A model generated the notes under the pieces. The model worked only from the letters and a program-made list of their open reading frames with translations, was not told where the DNA came from and did not search any database. Below, in pieces: positions 1-9,010 of a stretch of 64,000 nt of DNA. The stretch covers positions 124,001 to 188,000 of the forward strand of contig JBKJRC010000005.1 of assembly GCA_046594915.1 (NCBI GenBank), given 5' to 3'. The stretch comes from Methylotenera_A sp046594915. GTDB lineage: Bacteria; Pseudomonadota; Gammaproteobacteria; Burkholderiales; Methylophilaceae. Numbering within the stretch: position 1 is the first letter of the stretch; each line of letters begins with the position of its first letter. The translations under genes were made by a program, and so were the position numbers.

Positions 1-69
1 ATCTGCCGCATGGGCATGACTCGTAAGCATGAATAACAATAGGATTAAAGTCGTTATTATCTTGGTCAT
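1..69 (-). CDS. N-terminus of an exported protein, cut by the window edge
   Basis: An ATG at 67-69 on the minus strand opens a reading frame that runs off the left edge, giving 23 residues: two charged residues, a leucine-rich hydrophobic core and a SHAHAAD end that looks like a Sec signal peptide cleavage region. Its start overlaps the MprF stop by four bases (ATGA), so the two are translationally coupled. In several proteobacteria the gene after mprF/lpiA encodes an AcvB/VirJ-type periplasmic lysyl-phosphatidylglycerol hydrolase. That would fit here, but too little sequence is visible to identify the product. Confidence 0.6.
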   Translation of the reverse strand, partial: MTKIITTLILLLFMLTSHAHAAD

Positions 70-2615
70 TTTGTAAATACTCCTTTTAAACCACCTGAAA
101 TTAATGTGGTTACCGACAACAAGGCAGAAGCCATGGATATGCCAGCAGGGGCTGCAAGATAACGCGGTTGCCATTTGGGGCCGAATTTATTCTTGTACTG
201 GTAGAGTCCTTCAAAATTATAAAATTCATGCCCAAACCTAAATACGGTATTGCCGATTTTGTTCCAGAGTGACGCTAGCGGGTGTTTTTCTAGGCCATAA
301 AGCGGTGCCATGCCAAGGTTAAACCATTGGTATTCGTTTTGCTTTCCCCACAGCATCAGCGAAACCATCAAAAACTCCATTACGCCATTGGGTGCTCCTG
401 GTTCGTAACGCATTAAGTCGATCGAAAGTTCCTCTTTATTTTCAAGCTGCCATATATTGGCAAATGCGATGATTTCCCCCGCTTTTTTGACAACCGCAAC
501 CTCACAACGGCGTAAATAATCCTCATTGTAAAAGCCTAGTGAGAAGCGCTTTTCACGCGCTTTTTTATCTTCCATCCAATGGTTAGAAATCTGTTGTAAT
601 TGTGGCAATATGGTATTTAGAGCTGCAGCTGGAATAATTTCAAACGATACGCCATCACGAAACATACGGTTATATGCTTGGCGCAGACCAGAGCGTTTAC
701 TGCCTTCTAAGCTAAAGCTTGCCAGCGGCACTCTTGCCTCTTCACCCAGTTTAATTAGTGCCAGTCCTAGTTCAAGATAAAGTGGAATATGTTTTGTACT
801 GACCTGATAAAAAGCTATTTTTGCATTGTGCCTGTCAGCTAGTGTAAGCAGCTGCCACGTCAATTCTTCTAGCTCTTCCGTTTCACCAATGGGGTCACCC
901 ATCGCGACCCAATACTGACTCGTCACATCAAACATTAAAAAACTATTTCTAGTTTCACTCCAGAGTAAATACTTATCGCCTGTTAATGCAAGATAGGTTG
1001 AAGTGTCACTTGATTTCTTAATAATCATTTCAGCCCTATTAATATCCGCTGTCGTAGGTAAAACAAGAGAAAACGCAGTGCGTGTAAATAAGCGATAGCC
1101 TACAAGCCCTGCAATGACCACGACTGTTGCGACTAAAGAGCGTAGAAACCTTGAAGCATCACCATGCAGTGCAAATTGCCACCAAAGTTGGTTGGAATAC
1201 TCCATATGTTTATGGGAAAAAAAGCCGAGCCAAGCTGAGCCAAGCACTACCATCATTGCCAATACTAACCATTGCTTGGAAAAGTCTAGCTGCAATAAGG
1301 CTGATTTTCGATAAAAATGCTTTTTAGTAGGAATGAAACTGATGAGCATTATCCCGAGAATTAATGCCTCTTCATAATCTAGCCCTTTACCAAGTGATGC
1401 AATAATGCCTAAAACCAGCATGACGATGGTGGCAAAGTAAGCTACATCTATGCGCCTGCGCACCGCTTGCGAGAGCAAGAGCAAAACAACCCCAACAATG
1501 CTGCCAAGTAGATGGGAAAATTCCATGATGGGTAGCGGAATGAGATATTCCATCCACTGCAAGCGGTCTTTTAATGCGGGTGTAGCGCCCGAAAACAGCA
1601 GTAGAGCGCCAGCCAACAGCAAAAGCGCTGAGAATATTTGCGGCACTGCAGATTCAAGCACATTCATTGCAACGTTCACTAACCGTCTTTGACGTAGACG
1701 CAACTCATATGCAACCAACATTAAAGCTGAAATGAGGAGCGGCATAAAGTAATAAATGACACGATAAATAATAAGCGAAGCCAAAATGTGAGGTGCAGGG
1801 TATTGGCTGGAAGCCAGAAACAAAAAACTGCCTTCAAAAACACCTATTCCGCCTGGTACTTGGCTGATCAGCCCAAATAGCTGCGCAAAAATATACAGCA
1901 CTAAAAAATCGCCAAATGGCATGCCAACGAAATGAAACAACGGCAAATACAGTACAAGAGAAGCTAGAAGTAAATCAAGAAGTGCAACGAGCTGTTGGCG
2001 AAGCGCAAGTGAAGGTTTAGGCATGTTTATGCTAAAACCGATAATGGTTAAAGGCTTGCGATAAAACAGTACGCATCCCCACCAAGCAATAATTAGAATT
2101 GATGCAATTAGAATTGCAACTTGTACCGAGCCTAGAGATAGTTTATCAGTGATGAGAGCTTCGCTAGGGGATAGTGCGTAGCCGCCAACCATTAGGGTAA
2201 GTGCCCCGAAAATATAGGTAATCGTACAAAAAAGCACTACTTTAGCAACGGAGACTCCAGACACTCCCCAGCTAGAATAAAAGCGATAACGTATTGAGCC
2301 CCCCGATAGCCAAGCATGGCCAATATTGTTGCTGATGGCGTAACTTAGAAAAGATGTAAACCCCACGCGATAGTAGGGCAGTTTTTCGCCAGCATATTCA
2401 AGAGCAAGATAATCATAAAAACTTAAGGCAATATAAGCGAGTAGCGTAATCACACAGCATGATGCCACGAGTAAGATTGGTAGGCTTTGTAATGCTTGTC
2501 GAATGTCGTACCAGTGATAAAGCTCAATTTCGTGATGCACAACAAAAATAGCTACTGCGAAAAAAATAAGGCTAATGGCTGGAGTTAATTGTTTTAATTT
2601 ATCATGTAGTTTCAT
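66..2615 (-). CDS. mprF: Bifunctional aminoacyl-phosphatidylglycerol synthase/flippase MprF
   Basis: This inner-membrane protein transfers an amino acid (usually lysine) from aminoacyl-tRNA to phosphatidylglycerol and flips the product outward, lowering negative surface charge and sensitivity to cationic peptides. The 849-residue length is typical. The first ~500 residues are many hydrophobic segments of the UPF0104-type flippase domain, with a GGIGVFEG motif near residue 257. From about residue 520 comes a soluble DUF2156/GNAT-like domain with the family features SKRSGLRQAYNR and FNLGMAPL. The start is an ATG. The stop overlaps the next gene by four bases. Lysine as substrate is inferred from the family; alanine is possible. 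Confidence 0.93.
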   Translation of the reverse strand: MKLHDKLKQLTPAISLIFFAVAIFVVHHEIELYHWYDIRQALQSLPILLVASCCVITLLAYIALSFYDYLALEYAGEKLPYYRVGFTSFLSYAISNNIGHAWLSGGSIRYRFYSSWGVSGVSVAKVVLFCTITYIFGALTLMVGGYALSPSEALITDKLSLGSVQVAILIASILIIAWWGCVLFYRKPLTIIGFSINMPKPSLALRQQLVALLDLLLASLVLYLPLFHFVGMPFGDFLVLYIFAQLFGLISQVPGGIGVFEGSFLFLASSQYPAPHILASLIIYRVIYYFMPLLISALMLVAYELRLRQRRLVNVAMNVLESAVPQIFSALLLLAGALLLFSGATPALKDRLQWMEYLIPLPIMEFSHLLGSIVGVVLLLLSQAVRRRIDVAYFATIVMLVLGIIASLGKGLDYEEALILGIMLISFIPTKKHFYRKSALLQLDFSKQWLVLAMMVVLGSAWLGFFSHKHMEYSNQLWWQFALHGDASRFLRSLVATVVVIAGLVGYRLFTRTAFSLVLPTTADINRAEMIIKKSSDTSTYLALTGDKYLLWSETRNSFLMFDVTSQYWVAMGDPIGETEELEELTWQLLTLADRHNAKIAFYQVSTKHIPLYLELGLALIKLGEEARVPLASFSLEGSKRSGLRQAYNRMFRDGVSFEIIPAAALNTILPQLQQISNHWMEDKKAREKRFSLGFYNEDYLRRCEVAVVKKAGEIIAFANIWQLENKEELSIDLMRYEPGAPNGVMEFLMVSLMLWGKQNEYQWFNLGMAPLYGLEKHPLASLWNKIGNTVFRFGHEFYNFEGLYQYKNKFGPKWQPRYLAAPAGISMASALLSVTTLISGGLKGVFTK

Positions 2616-2691
2616 GACTAAACTTTAAGTATTAATAGGGTTGAATATTAACTGATATCCACTGGGCTTATACTGATTGGTTTTATCTAGA

Positions 2692-3363
2692 TCAAATTAA
2701 TCCAGCAGCAATATTAATGGTTAATGCTAACAATGTTGTATTGAAAAAGAATGCTAGAACACAATGGATTAAACCTGTTCTTCGCATAGACTTGCTAGTA
2801 AAACTTACATCTGCCGTCTGACCAGAAGTACCAATGACACAAGCAAAATAGAGAAAGTCGCTGTAATCAGGAGAACTCTCACCTGGAAATTCCAGGCCAC
2901 CTGAATGATTACGTACCTTAGCAATATAAAAATCATGCGCATAGTGCAAGGCAAACATGACTTGGATAAACAACCATGAAGATAGGATTGTCATTACAGC
3001 AAGTGCTATGTGCGCATAACGCAGCATTCCATGTAAATTTTTAACGATAGATAACTCGGAAAAAATTGCACCAATAGAGACAATAGACGCAATGATGACC
3101 ATCATCAGCACAAAATACTTTCCATCATCTTGTGCCAATGCACGAGCACGCAACTTTTCTTGGGAAGTCCAGAATATCGTATGCGCTGCTAGTATTAAAT
3201 ATAACCATGTTCCCGCGTTCCAACCGATGATGACCCGAGTAATATTATGTGAAGCTAAGGAAATTGGTATAAAAAGGCCTGTTAGCACGCCAATCAAAAT
3301 CGAACCAAATAATCTGGGGCGCGAAATGATTAGGCGGATGAAAGTTGGATTAGTGGGCAGCAC
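2692..3363 (-). CDS. DUF1345 family inner-membrane protein
   Basis: A 223-residue protein with about five hydrophobic segments, starting at GTG. The C-terminal part, with SDFLYFACVIGTSGQTADV followed by a final helix, is typical of the DUF1345 family, whose function is unknown. It sits 73 bases downstream of the DUF4337 gene in the same direction, so both may belong to the tail of the large lipid operon or to a separate small unit. No catalytic motif is visible. Confidence 0.8.
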   Translation of the reverse strand: MLPTNPTFIRLIISRPRLFGSILIGVLTGLFIPISLASHNITRVIIGWNAGTWLYLILAAHTIFWTSQEKLRARALAQDDGKYFVLMMVIIASIVSIGAIFSELSIVKNLHGMLRYAHIALAVMTILSSWLFIQVMFALHYAHDFYIAKVRNHSGGLEFPGESSPDYSDFLYFACVIGTSGQTADVSFTSKSMRRTGLIHCVLAFFFNTTLLALTINIAAGLI

Positions 3364-3435
3364 GGAATTTTCTTTCCTGTTTTATAAATCGCTATTCAAT
3401 CTAATGTTTACGAGATTAAATAAATTCCAACATGT

Positions 3436-4005
3436 TTAAATTTGGAATATTGCCAACAATGCAAATACGGCACCACCCAATGCCATTGCAGCTACGCCAA
3501 TCGATAATGATTTTTTTCTAGTAAGCAGTGTAATGGCAGCGAGTGAAATGGCAATTTGAATAAAAGTCATAGCAAGCGCCCAACGATGGTGTATGTGCAT
3601 CACAGCTTCTGATTGAACATCAAATCCTCTTGACTCTGCCTCTAAGCTTTCAGCTTGTTTTTTAATGCTTTTCTTTTCACTGCCATATCGTTCAGCAGCC
3701 TTCGTATATTTATCGTGATCTACATTCGGCAAAAGCAGGGTAATTTCTGCTAAATTTTCTTTATTACTTTTTGATTCATAAAAATTCCATTGATCAGCTG
3801 CTTCGGTCTTTTTTATCGCAGAATCATTTTTAAACATTGCCGCTTCATTTTGCGTTGAACCTGCTTGGTAACTAAAAAGTGCGCCCACAGTTGCCAAAAT
3901 GGCTGTTGTCACAGCAATTTTGCTCGAAAAGGCATCCCACTCGCTAGCTTCGCCGTCAAATGCAACTTCGTGAGGACCGTGAACTTCAAATTCCTCTTCT
4001 AACAT
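3436..4005 (-). CDS. DUF4337 family membrane protein
   Basis: A 189-residue protein with a hydrophilic N-terminus, a membrane segment around residues 30-50, a charged and probably helical middle (residues 55-130, rich in Lys and Glu, coiled-coil-like), and two C-terminal membrane helices. The pattern with SYQAGSTQNEAAMFKND and WNFYESKS matches DUF4337, a family of unknown function in Gram-negative bacteria. It lies 53 bases downstream of the CFA-like methyltransferase on the same strand, so co-transcription is possible. Confidence 0.78.
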   Translation of the reverse strand: MLEEEFEVHGPHEVAFDGEASEWDAFSSKIAVTTAILATVGALFSYQAGSTQNEAAMFKNDSAIKKTEAADQWNFYESKSNKENLAEITLLLPNVDHDKYTKAAERYGSEKKSIKKQAESLEAESRGFDVQSEAVMHIHHRWALAMTFIQIAISLAAITLLTRKKSLSIGVAAMALGGAVFALLAIFQI

Positions 4006-4057
4006 ACCGCTCCTAAATTAGACGATACGTTTGATCGTCACTTTAAATAAATCTACG

Positions 4058-4930
4058 CTACTTCAGTACCCTTAATTGTTGTACCCTTCTCAATGATACT
4101 TGTAATAAGTCAATGTATTCAGACTCAAAACACCGCTTCGCAGCATCGAAATAGGTTTGATAGTGTTCATATAACGCTTGACCGTAAAGGTTAATAACTA
4201 GGTTTTGATTAAATTCCAATCTTTTATTCCACTCAAACAATGTACGCGCATAATCCAATCCAATTCGGCGAATTGCTGAAATTTCGTACTTATCAATAAT
4301 GGATGTCTGTATATCACTAATAGATGGTAATGCAGAGCCTGGGAATACTTTATCAAGCAAATATCTAGTATCTCTTACTTCAGATATAGAGTTTGGCGCT
4401 CTGTTAATGACAATAGTTTGCAACCCAATTTGCGCATCTGAAGTGGATATGCCTAAGCACCAATCAAAAAACTCTTTATATCTATCACGCTGACGAGACT
4501 GTAAGTGGTCTTCAAACGAGGCAAAATGTTCAAAAGCGCCAATTGAAATAATCGAATCAAATTTTCGTTCGGGTACTAAATAATCTTGCCATGCTCTAAG
4601 CTCAACAGAATTTTTAGCTTGCTTTAGGCTTTTGATATATTTAAATTGCTGCGTACTTAAGGTTAAGCCCTTTACCTGTGTGTTTGGATAGCTTTCTACT
4701 ATGTAGTGCATCAGTCCACCCCAACCACAACCTATGTCAATTACCTGATGGTTTTCTTTCACATTGGCGTAACGACACAATCTATCCAGCTTATCTTTTT
4801 GTGCTTGCTCTAGGCTTGTTGCACTTTTCCAGACACCGCAACTATATGCACGATATTGAGTATCTAGAAAAAGTGCAAAAAAATCATTATCTACATCATA
4901 GTGATGTTCAATATCTGACTGCGTTGCCAT
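4058..4930 (-). CDS. CFA-synthase-like SAM-dependent methyltransferase
   Basis: A 290-residue class I methyltransferase of the cyclopropane-fatty-acid-synthase (Mycolic_acid_cyc_synth) family. Visible features are the N-terminal YDVDNDFFALFLD and YSCGVW motifs, the SAM-binding IDIGCGWGG at residues 64-72, and ISIGAFEHF. True CFA synthases are near 380-400 residues with an extra N-terminal domain, so this short form resembles stand-alone members that methylate or cyclopropanate lipid chains or other small substrates. It is the last clearly operonic gene of the ACP/ketosynthase cluster, 21 bases after the DMT gene. A role in modifying the acyl chain or head group of the cluster product is inferred. 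Confidence 0.8.
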   Translation of the reverse strand: MATQSDIEHHYDVDNDFFALFLDTQYRAYSCGVWKSATSLEQAQKDKLDRLCRYANVKENHQVIDIGCGWGGLMHYIVESYPNTQVKGLTLSTQQFKYIKSLKQAKNSVELRAWQDYLVPERKFDSIISIGAFEHFASFEDHLQSRQRDRYKEFFDWCLGISTSDAQIGLQTIVINRAPNSISEVRDTRYLLDKVFPGSALPSISDIQTSIIDKYEISAIRRIGLDYARTLFEWNKRLEFNQNLVINLYGQALYEHYQTYFDAAKRCFESEYIDLLQVSLRRVQQLRVLK

Positions 4931-4951
4931 TCTTGATCCTTAGCCTATTAT

Positions 4952-5377
4952 TCATGAACCGTCATCTTTTGATATTACAAATACACCACACACAATAAAA
5001 GCAATGCCAATAAATAATTTCGTACTGACAGGCTCTCTAAGCAGCCAAAATGAGCATAGCGGAATAGTTACATAGACCAATGAGGTAAGTGGGTGTGCAA
5101 AACTTAAATCCACTTTAGAGATAAGCATAAGCCAAGTAAAAAATGCAAAAATCAAAGCAACTACACCACCTACTACAAAGGGATTCGATACTAATTGCAG
5201 CGTGTATTTTCCTATAGCATAGAAATTTTCAACAGGGAATTCACCTAAGTTTGTCACGCCTATTTTGAAAAAGATCTGCGCTAATGTATCGAGAAAAAGT
5301 AATAGAAGTATTAAAAATATTGCATCTAAACTTAGTTTTGATTGTTGAAGCATGATTGTTATATTACTTAGTGGCAT
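4952..5377 (-). CDS. Small DMT/EamA-type membrane protein (half-size, four helices)
   Basis: A 141-residue protein with four predicted membrane helices of the drug/metabolite transporter superfamily, the size class of EmrE and the ArnE/ArnF flippase subunits. It overlaps the end of the acyltransferase gene by 14 bases if the first ATG is used. A second ATG eight codons later (5351-5353) would avoid the overlap, and neither has a strong ribosome binding site. A paralogue of the same size sits five genes upstream in the operon (9007-9402), suggesting a two-subunit flippase or exporter. Confidence 0.78.
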   Translation of the reverse strand: MPLSNITIMLQQSKLSLDAIFLILLLLFLDTLAQIFFKIGVTNLGEFPVENFYAIGKYTLQLVSNPFVVGGVVALIFAFFTWLMLISKVDLSFAHPLTSLVYVTIPLCSFWLLREPVSTKLFIGIAFIVCGVFVISKDDGS

Positions 5378-6518
5378 TCAAAGCAGGGTCAAAATTCCCA
5401 TAAGCCAAAACACGAGAAGCTAATTTTAAAATTGGATTCGCTAGTTTATTACGATGTTTAAATAGAATATGCGTTTGTTCTAATGTTGCGCCCAAACTTA
5501 GTTTAGTTTCATATGCAGCTTGGCCACTTTGAAAAGTATGAAAACCATCGCGAATACACATTTGAATATTGTATAACCAGCTTAGACTGTATAAGTTTAG
5601 TCGTTTACTTTCTACATAATCCAACCCAATGTATTTATCCATCAGAACGCCATTGCCATGCAGTAAACAATTGAAACCAATAAGTTTTTCATCACTGTAA
5701 TAGAGCACAAATCTACATTGATTCGGCATTAAACCAGCTAGATATTCAAAAAACTCTAAAGTAAGTTTTTCAAACTTAAGCTCACTTTTGTTGTAGCAAT
5801 TTAAATATAGTTGATATATTTCTTCTAAATGCGGTGGCATGCCATTATGTTCTTCAATCCGCAGCTGATTGAGCGTTTTGAGTTTACGGCGCAAGCTTTT
5901 GCGCGTGCTATAACTTAGCGTAGCCAAATATCCATCTAAATCTTTAAAGTTGATTAAATTTTTAGCAACAGGCATATTTTCTACGTTTGCATAACCATGT
6001 GTGGCTAATAAAGGTTGCAATATTCTGGCTTCCTTATCTATCACATCTTTAAAAGCTATCACAGTAGCACCCTCCCGCTCGGCAACACCATCAAGTTTTT
6101 CGCAAAGCACCTTGATCATTTCTGCATCGAGTGGTTGATCTTTAAAAAAACCAATTTGCGCATAATCAGTCACTGGCGAACCTACACAAAGTAGCCGAAC
6201 ATTCATTAGGCTTGGTATCCATTTGCTTAGCTGTTGCGTTAGCACCTTCATGGAGCCTTGCACGGTGGAATCTAACGCATAATCAGTTATAAATATAGGT
6301 GCAATGCACACTACAGTGCCCGCTTTCAAAAGTGATACATAACCTGTTTTAAAGCCTGTTACCTTTCCCAAGTCAAATGCCAAGTGGTAGCCATAACCTT
6401 CCAGCGAATTGGGCAACAAACGTTGCCAAGTAATTTCGCTATATTTGGCAGCACTGAAAGCGTAATGAGTTTCGTAGCTGGATAAAACAGATTGATTGTT
6501 GCTTACTGCAAGTTGCAT
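5364..6518 (-). CDS. FemAB/BioF2-like GNAT-fold acyltransferase
   Basis: A 384-residue protein with the tandem GNAT arrangement of the Acetyltransf_6 (BioF2-like, FemAB-like) family. In the C-terminal half, SYSTRKSLRRKLK, the stretch RFVLYYSDEKLIGFN and FQSGQAAYETKLSLGA fit this family. Members transfer acyl or aminoacyl groups to amines; some use acyl-ACP donors. It lies seven bases after the ketosynthase gene and just downstream of the dedicated ACP, so an acyl-ACP donor and an amine acceptor supplied by the upstream aminotransferase and arginase-like proteins is a reasonable inference. The product is unknown. Confidence 0.75.
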   Translation of the reverse strand: MQLAVSNNQSVLSSYETHYAFSAAKYSEITWQRLLPNSLEGYGYHLAFDLGKVTGFKTGYVSLLKAGTVVCIAPIFITDYALDSTVQGSMKVLTQQLSKWIPSLMNVRLLCVGSPVTDYAQIGFFKDQPLDAEMIKVLCEKLDGVAEREGATVIAFKDVIDKEARILQPLLATHGYANVENMPVAKNLINFKDLDGYLATLSYSTRKSLRRKLKTLNQLRIEEHNGMPPHLEEIYQLYLNCYNKSELKFEKLTLEFFEYLAGLMPNQCRFVLYYSDEKLIGFNCLLHGNGVLMDKYIGLDYVESKRLNLYSLSWLYNIQMCIRDGFHTFQSGQAAYETKLSLGATLEQTHILFKHRNKLANPILKLASRVLAYGNFDPALNATK

Positions 6519-6524
6519 TAATGA

Positions 6525-7772
6525 TTAGCCTTTTTTTAAGATTAACGCGGCGCCAGTTCCGCCAAAAGCAAATGAATTAGTCATCGCATAATCAAATTCA
6601 TATAAAGATTTAGAAATATTAGGAACATAATCTAAATCACACTCAGGATCTGGCTGTAGCAAATTAATAGTGGGGGGTAACATTTTGGTACATAGTGCAA
6701 GCGTAGTAATAACTGCTTCAAGCGCACCTGCGGCACCCATTAGGTGGCCATGCATTGATTTGGTAGAGCTCATACTTAGCTCATAAGCATGCTCACCAAA
6801 GATCTTTTTAACTGCGTTGGTTTCAGTAATATCGTTGAGTTGTGTACCAGTACCATGTGCATTGATATATTGAATATCACTTGGCAATAAATCCGCATCG
6901 TCGAGTGCGGCTTGCATGGTCGCGGCCTGCCCCGTAATAGAAGGCTGCGTAATGTGATTGCTGTCATTCGCGGTTCCATAGCCGACAATCTCGGCATAAA
7001 TTGAAGCGCCTCGTGCTTTAGCATGCTCATAAGACTCTAGTAGCAACATAGCGGCACCTTCCCCTAATACCAACCCGCTTCGATTAAGGGCAAAAGGCTT
7101 GCAAGAGGCACCTACATCGTTAGCATCTTCTTCAGCCAGCGTTCGAAGTGCTTCCCATGCTTTTATACTGCCATAGGTTAAAAAAGCCTCGCTACCGCCT
7201 GCTAACATCACATCGGTGTAACCATGGCGTATTAACCTAGTCGCTTCGCCAATTGCAACTGCCGAAGACGAACAAGCGGTAGAGAAAGTTTGATTCGGTC
7301 CCGTAATTTGGTGTTCTAGCGCAATCGCTGAGGCAGCAGCGTTGTACATACTCATTAATACAGTGAACGGTTTAATTCGGCTCGCGCCGTCGCGATAAAG
7401 TCTAATGTAACCGTCTTCAAATGAACTCGCGCCACCCATGCCAGTACCAAGATAAATGCCCATACGTGTCTTTAATGTCTGCGTAATATCTAGATTTGCA
7501 TTTTTAATAGCTTCTGTACTTGCATGCAGAGCCATTTGACTCACACGATCGAGCATAGAGTAGGTATGCTTGTCAAAATAGTCCGCCGGGTCAAATTGTG
7601 ATTGAGCAGCAATTTTGCAATCCAACTGCTCAATAAATGGAACATCAATACGTTTAATGCCTGAAGTACCACCAAATACTTGCTGCACTAAATCTGCAAG
7701 GCTATTACCAAGTGGCGATACAACACTAAGCCCTGTAATAACAACTCGTTTATGCTGTGATAACTGAGGCAT
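6525..7772 (-). CDS. Beta-ketoacyl-ACP synthase (FabF-like)
   Basis: A 415-residue thiolase-fold ketosynthase that condenses an acyl primer with malonyl-ACP. The catalytic triad is complete: Cys167 in STACSSS, His306 in NAHGTGT and His343 in MHGHLMGAAGA. Its start lies 23 bases inside the ACP gene, so the two are translationally coupled. No ketoreductase or dehydratase is next to it, so it either borrows those of the housekeeping fatty-acid pathway or makes one condensation only. The surrounding operon and its own ACP argue against it being the housekeeping fabF. Confidence 0.88.
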   Translation of the reverse strand: MPQLSQHKRVVITGLSVVSPLGNSLADLVQQVFGGTSGIKRIDVPFIEQLDCKIAAQSQFDPADYFDKHTYSMLDRVSQMALHASTEAIKNANLDITQTLKTRMGIYLGTGMGGASSFEDGYIRLYRDGASRIKPFTVLMSMYNAAASAIALEHQITGPNQTFSTACSSSAVAIGEATRLIRHGYTDVMLAGGSEAFLTYGSIKAWEALRTLAEEDANDVGASCKPFALNRSGLVLGEGAAMLLLESYEHAKARGASIYAEIVGYGTANDSNHITQPSITGQAATMQAALDDADLLPSDIQYINAHGTGTQLNDITETNAVKKIFGEHAYELSMSSTKSMHGHLMGAAGALEAVITTLALCTKMLPPTINLLQPDPECDLDYVPNISKSLYEFDYAMTNSFAFGGTGAALILKKG

Positions 7773-8037
7773 TACTGTTTTTTTCCATCACGAGTTGGTG
7801 CACCAAAGCGGTAACATCGCTGACTGTAATGATTTCTAATTTGCCACTTGGTACTTTAATTTTATAGTAATCTTCTGCGGCAAAAATTAGGTCAAAAGTA
7901 TCGAGCGAGTCTAAACCAAGCGCCCTTAGATCACTGTCAAAGTAAATACTAGATCTATCTATATCAATTTTATCTGCTATTAAACTAGTCAGTTTTTGAT
8001 AAACTTCTTCATGGGTTGGTGTTTGTGATGACATCAT
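7750..8037 (-). CDS. Dedicated acyl carrier protein
   Basis: A 95-residue acidic helical protein with the phosphopantetheine attachment motif LGLDSLD (Ser44), flanked by the usual helix II pattern. It overlaps the downstream ketosynthase gene by 23 bases. It is longer than AcpP and is not beside fabD/fabG, so it is probably a specialised carrier for the product of this operon. Confidence 0.9.
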   Translation of the reverse strand: MMSSQTPTHEEVYQKLTSLIADKIDIDRSSIYFDSDLRALGLDSLDTFDLIFAAEDYYKIKVPSGKLEIITVSDVTALVHQLVMEKNSNASVITA

Positions 8038-8059
8038 TGTTTATCCTTTTCATTTATAT

Positions 8060-9010
8060 TTATGCATATGTAGTATTTACACTTGTAGCATTTAAATTAG
8101 CAAGTTTATGTGCTTGCTCTTTACAAAATTGTGCAGCGCGTTTAGCCACATCATCTTTGCGCTTATCAAGCGTTATTACGTGATAAGTATCATCTACAAA
8201 AAAAGTTTCTATGATATCGGATGAGATGTTGGCTTGTATAAAGTGGGCATTTTTTATGCTCGCAATATCGTCTTCGGTAGAATGCACAATCAGTGTTGGA
8301 ACAGTGACTTTTTTCAATACTTTTTTAGTAAATTTAATGAGGCGCACACTTTCTAAAATAACAGTAGCTGGAATTTTGAAGTAACCAACTTTGTCTGCGG
8401 CTTCACTATCACGATTTTCTAAGACCGCATGCACCATAGCGCGAACGCGTTCATCTTTAATGCCATAGGGCGCTGTCTCCTGCCACTGAATAAAATATTT
8501 AAGCGGCGTATAAAGCACAAAAGGTAGCAGTATTTTTTGCTTTAATTTAGGGACATTCCAACCATCATAAAAGAAAGTTGTAGATAGCAATATCACCCCA
8601 GCAACTTCTGACCCTAAATTAGCTGCTAGCAACAACGCAATAAGTGACCCCATACAAAGCCCAACTACAAAGACTTGATCACATTCTTGTTTAAGTGATT
8701 TAAATGCAGTCTCAATAGATTGATACCAATCAAGCCACTTTGTTTTAGTTAAGATTTCTATGGTGGCACAATGCCCTGCGAGTTCTGGACACGCCACTGT
8801 AAAACCTTGCCGCGCTATCACCTTACCAAACTGCTTCATTTCAGTCGGCGTACCTGTTAAACCATGAACAAGTAGTACACCCACTTTGCCTTTACGCTCA
8901 ATAAACCCAATTGGTCCTAATAAGTCATCAATTCTCTCTTTTGGTTTTTTTTCTAGCATGTGTATCAACGCATTAATTGATTTGGTGTTTTGTATTACTG
9001 TTTTTGTCAT
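8060..9010 (-). CDS. Alpha/beta hydrolase with a Cys nucleophile
   Basis: A carboxylesterase-like alpha/beta-hydrolase. I place the start at the ATG of 9008-9010, giving 316 residues, because it overlaps the stop of the upstream DMT gene by four bases; a 30-codon upstream extension is open but unlikely. The fold is shown by LLVHGLTGTP (oxyanion loop), the nucleophile elbow GLCMG with Cys119 in place of the usual Ser, an acid at Asp247/248 in STEDD, and His277 in DTYH. Cys nucleophiles are known in acyl-transferring members such as PHA synthases. A role as thioesterase or acyltransferase on the ACP-bound chain is inferred. Confidence 0.83.
   Translation of the reverse strand: MTKTVIQNTKSINALIHMLEKKPKERIDDLLGPIGFIERKGKVGVLLVHGLTGTPTEMKQFGKVIARQGFTVACPELAGHCATIEILTKTKWLDWYQSIETAFKSLKQECDQVFVVGLCMGSLIALLLAANLGSEVAGVILLSTTFFYDGWNVPKLKQKILLPFVLYTPLKYFIQWQETAPYGIKDERVRAMVHAVLENRDSEAADKVGYFKIPATVILESVRLIKFTKKVLKKVTVPTLIVHSTEDDIASIKNAHFIQANISSDIIETFFVDDTYHVITLDKRKDDVAKRAAQFCKEQAHKLANLNATSVNTTYA

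Noticed and set aside
3092..3439. A 115-codon plus-strand frame over the DUF1345 gene
   Set aside because: The opposite strand has a clear family match and membrane pattern; this frame has neither.
6525..8037. Housekeeping fabF and acpP
   Set aside because: The usual fabH-fabD-fabG neighbours are absent, the carrier is longer than AcpP, and both are locked into a specialised operon.
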